This document shows, piece after piece, positions 13,393 to 15,069 of a stretch of DNA of 15,069 nucleotides. The stretch's first letter is position 1; every line of letters starts with the position of its first letter. The position numbers and the translations under genes are program-made. This DNA comes from Reyranella sp. (GTDB taxonomy: Bacteria; Pseudomonadota; Alphaproteobacteria; Reyranellales; Reyranellaceae): the NCBI GenBank assembly GCA_030681635.1, contig JAUXRT010000081.1:1-15069 (forward strand), written 5' to 3'. Under the pieces are notes generated by a model that was not told the DNA's origin, did not search any database, and was given only the letters and a program-made list of their open reading frames with translations.

Positions 13393-14055
13393 ATGACCAT
13401 CACCATTACCGCCTTTGAACGGTCGCCCGATGGCGGCAAGGGACTGGCGCGCGATACGCGCGTTCGCTGGGCGCTGGAGGAAGTGCGCCAGCCCTACGAG
13501 GTTCGCCTGGTTTCGTTCAAGGCGATGAAGGAGCCCGCCCATCTGGCGCTTCATCCTTTCGGGCAGATTCCGACCTATGAGGAAGGCGATCTCGCCTTGT
13601 TCGAGACGGGGGCGATCGTGTTCCATATCGCCCAGCGCCATGCCGGCCTGCTGCCGGACGGCGCGAATCCTCAGGGTGCCAATGCCCGGGCGCGGGCGAT
13701 CACCTGGATGTTCGCGGCCCTCAGCACCGTGGAGCCGCCGATCCTCGATCTCGGAACCGCCAGGCTCCTCGAGGGCGACAAGCCCTGGTCCGCGCAACGC
13801 GTGCCTCTCGTCGAGGATCGCGTCCGCAACCGGCTGGGCCAACTTTCCCGTCACCTGGGCGATGCCGACTGGCTCGACGGCGCCTTCAGCGCGGGCGACC
13901 TGATGATGGTGTCGGTGCTGCTGAGGTTAAGAGCGTCGGGTTTGCTGGACGCATATCCGAACCTCGCCGCCTATGTGGCCCGCGGCGAAGCGCGGCCCGC
14001 CTACAAGCGTGCCTTCGACGCGCAACTGGCGGTCAACAAGCCACCGGCCGGCTGA
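13393..14055 (+). CDS. Glutathione S-transferase family protein
   Basis: 220 residues, ATG at 13393 preceded by a GGGGG-containing site. It is a cytoplasmic GST with an N-terminal thioredoxin-like domain (about 1-82), containing RVRWALEE, a HPFGQIPTYEEGD loop with the cis-Pro at 60, and the glutathione-binding ETGAIVFHIA segment (Glu71-Thr72). A helical C-terminal domain (about 90-215) follows, with DWLDGAFSAGDLMMVSVL, which includes the conserved N-capping Asp of helix 6. It would conjugate or reduce electrophiles with glutathione. The specific substrate is unknown. It starts 17 nt after the hydrolase stop, so the two are probably cotranscribed. Confidence 0.92.
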   Translation: MTITITAFERSPDGGKGLARDTRVRWALEEVRQPYEVRLVSFKAMKEPAHLALHPFGQIPTYEEGDLALFETGAIVFHIAQRHAGLLPDGANPQGANARARAITWMFAALSTVEPPILDLGTARLLEGDKPWSAQRVPLVEDRVRNRLGQLSRHLGDADWLDGAFSAGDLMMVSVLLRLRASGLLDAYPNLAAYVARGEARPAYKRAFDAQLAVNKPPAG

Positions 14056-14122
14056 TCGAGGACCCTGGACGCCGCACGATCGTTCAAGACGGCGGTTGCC
14101 GGGCGGCGATAGTCTCGGGCCC

Positions 14123-14692
14123 ATGCTGCTGTCGCTGATCGTGGCCTCTCTCCTTGTCATGGGCAGTCCGGGGCCCTCGACGATCAGCGTGACGGCGGTC
14201 GGCGCGGCGTTCGGATTGCGCCGGTCCATCGCCTATCTGTCGGGGCTGATCGCCGGCACGATCGCCGTGCTGCTGGCCGTGGCGGCGGGCGTGGTCTCCG
14301 TCCTGCTGGCGGTGCCGCAGCTCGCGCCGGTGCTGCTCGCGGCCTCCGCCGCCTACATCCTCTATCTCGCCTACAAGATCGCGACCGCGCCGCCCTTGTC
14401 GACGCGCGACGAGGCGGGGACGGCGCCGTCGTTCGGGGGCGGCGTGCTGCTGGCGGTCGCCAATCCCAAGGCCTATGTGGCGATCGCGGCGGTGTTCGCG
14501 GCGTCGACGCTCGACGCGGCGCTGAAGATCGCGGTTCTGGCCCTCATGATCGTGCTCATCCACCTCGCCTGGTGGCTGGCAGGGGCCTCGTTCTCTCGGG
14601 TCTTCCATGACCCGGCGGCGTCGCGCATCGTCAACGGCGCCTTCGCGGCGGCGCTGGTGGCGACGACGGTGCTCGCCGTCATGTCGTCTTGA
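14123..14692 (+). CDS. LysE/RhtB-family exporter
   Basis: 189 residues from the ATG at 14123. The longer frame back to 13973 overlaps the GST gene and is Arg/Pro-rich shadow. It is an inner-membrane exporter of amino acids or related metabolites (LysE superfamily). It begins MLLSLIVASLLVMGSPGPST, containing the family's PGP motif in the first helix, followed by AVGAAFGLRRSIAYLSGLIAG. About six hydrophobic helices can be drawn, with VANPKAYVAIAAVF as the typical NPK motif at the start of helix 4. Length is slightly short of the usual 200-210. The ribosome-binding site is weak. It lies 67 nt after the GST gene and overlaps the convergent hydrolase gene by 14 nt. Confidence 0.9.
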   Translation: MLLSLIVASLLVMGSPGPSTISVTAVGAAFGLRRSIAYLSGLIAGTIAVLLAVAAGVVSVLLAVPQLAPVLLAASAAYILYLAYKIATAPPLSTRDEAGTAPSFGGGVLLAVANPKAYVAIAAVFAASTLDAALKIAVLALMIVLIHLAWWLAGASFSRVFHDPAASRIVNGAFAAALVATTVLAVMSS

Positions 14693-15069
14693 GGAAGGCC
14701 AGCAGCAGTCGATTGACCTCGTCCGCCTGCTCCTGCTGCACCCAGTGGCCGGCGCCCGGGACGAGATGGATCTCCTTCATGTTGGTGCAGGCGCTCTTCT
14801 GCATCCGCGCCAGCGCGCCGGGCGACTGGTAGTTGCCCCAGTCGCTGGCGCCCGAGATGAAGGTCGCGGGCTGGTCGATGGTACGGCCGGTGAAGGCGGC
14901 ATATTCGCGCTCGATCAGGCCGGTGGTGCGGACGCGATACCAGTTGAGCCCGCCCTGGAAGCCGTTGCGCTGGTACTCGCCGCTATAAACCTTCAGCTCG
15001 GCGTCGGTCAGCCACTTGTTGGCCACGATCTCGGCCGCGCTTGGCATTTCCTTGGCCACCGTCTCGGCC
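14679..15069 (-). CDS. Alpha/beta hydrolase, epoxide-hydrolase-like (N-terminus beyond window)
   Basis: The frame is open from the right edge, so only the C-terminal 129 residues are visible. A GTG at 15059 is an internal Val codon, not the start. The sequence AETVAKEMPSAAEIVANKWL is followed by GEYQRNGFQGGLNWYR, a cap/lid stretch I associate with soluble epoxide-hydrolase-like alpha/beta hydrolases. Then come the acid strand PATFISGASDWG (Asp) and the catalytic His in PGAGHWVQQEQ. The nucleophile elbow lies outside the window, so an epoxide hydrolase (Asp nucleophile) cannot be told from an esterase (Ser). The stop (TCA at 14679-14681 on the plus strand) makes a 14-nt convergent overlap with the LysE-type gene. 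Confidence 0.85.
   Translation of the reverse strand, partial: AETVAKEMPSAAEIVANKWLTDAELKVYSGEYQRNGFQGGLNWYRVRTTGLIEREYAAFTGRTIDQPATFISGASDWGNYQSPGALARMQKSACTNMKEIHLVPGAGHWVQQEQADEVNRLLLAFLKTT

Overview
The window is GC-rich bacterial DNA with dense genes and strong GC bias at third codon positions. The gene set is an Aap-type general amino-acid ABC transporter, a Bug/TTT-family solute-binding protein, a GST, a LysE-type exporter, several alpha/beta hydrolases and an N-acyl-D-amino-acid deacylase-like enzyme. It fits a soil or freshwater alphaproteobacterium of the Hyphomicrobiales/Rhodospirillales kind, possibly Reyranella- or Bradyrhizobium-like. The genus is inference. No rRNA, tRNA, CRISPR array, transposase, integrase or phage gene was seen.

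Layout. 1-2963 (+): an amino-acid ABC transporter, with the C-terminal part of the periplasmic binding protein (AapJ-like) and two permeases (AapQ- and AapM-like). The ATPase usually found next (AapP) is not there. 2951-3414 (-): a 57-residue lipoprotein and an 82-residue hypothetical protein. 3471-4559 (+): a secreted serine hydrolase of the beta-lactamase/esterase fold. 4572-6768 (-): a two-gene unit, a 598-residue predicted metzincin-type metallopeptidase with a long hydrophobic repeat-built N-terminal half, followed 4 nt later by a 131-residue two-helix membrane protein. 6769-7255: a 487-bp gap between divergent genes. 7256-7903 (+): a DUF4136-like lipoprotein. 7822-8001 (-): a 59-residue lipoprotein, antisense to its 3' end, with its own recognisable promoter. 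8099-10499 (-): a SAM-dependent methyltransferase and the D-aminoacylase-family amidohydrolase. 10579-12422 (+): a nucleotidyltransferase-fold protein and the Bug-type binding protein. 12590-14692 (+): a secreted dienelactone-hydrolase-like protein, a GST and a LysE-type exporter. 14679-15069 (-): the C-terminal part of an epoxide-hydrolase-like alpha/beta hydrolase.

Most of the window is scattered accessory metabolism and transport, in short runs of one to three genes with frequent strand switches. The transport theme (amino-acid uptake, Bug-type binding protein, LysE exporter) and the D-amino-acid deacylase suggest scavenging of amino acids and organic acids.

The least ordinary locus is 4572-6768. 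Its metallopeptidase has an N-terminus built from cysteine-led repeats of about 26 residues, followed by long hydrophobic helices, and it is tightly coupled to a small membrane protein. Two intergenic palindromic elements (748-820 and 12431-12535) share one nested design: two small hairpins in inverted orientation that together form one long inverted repeat. Two small lipoproteins under 60 codons would be missed by a simple length cut-off.
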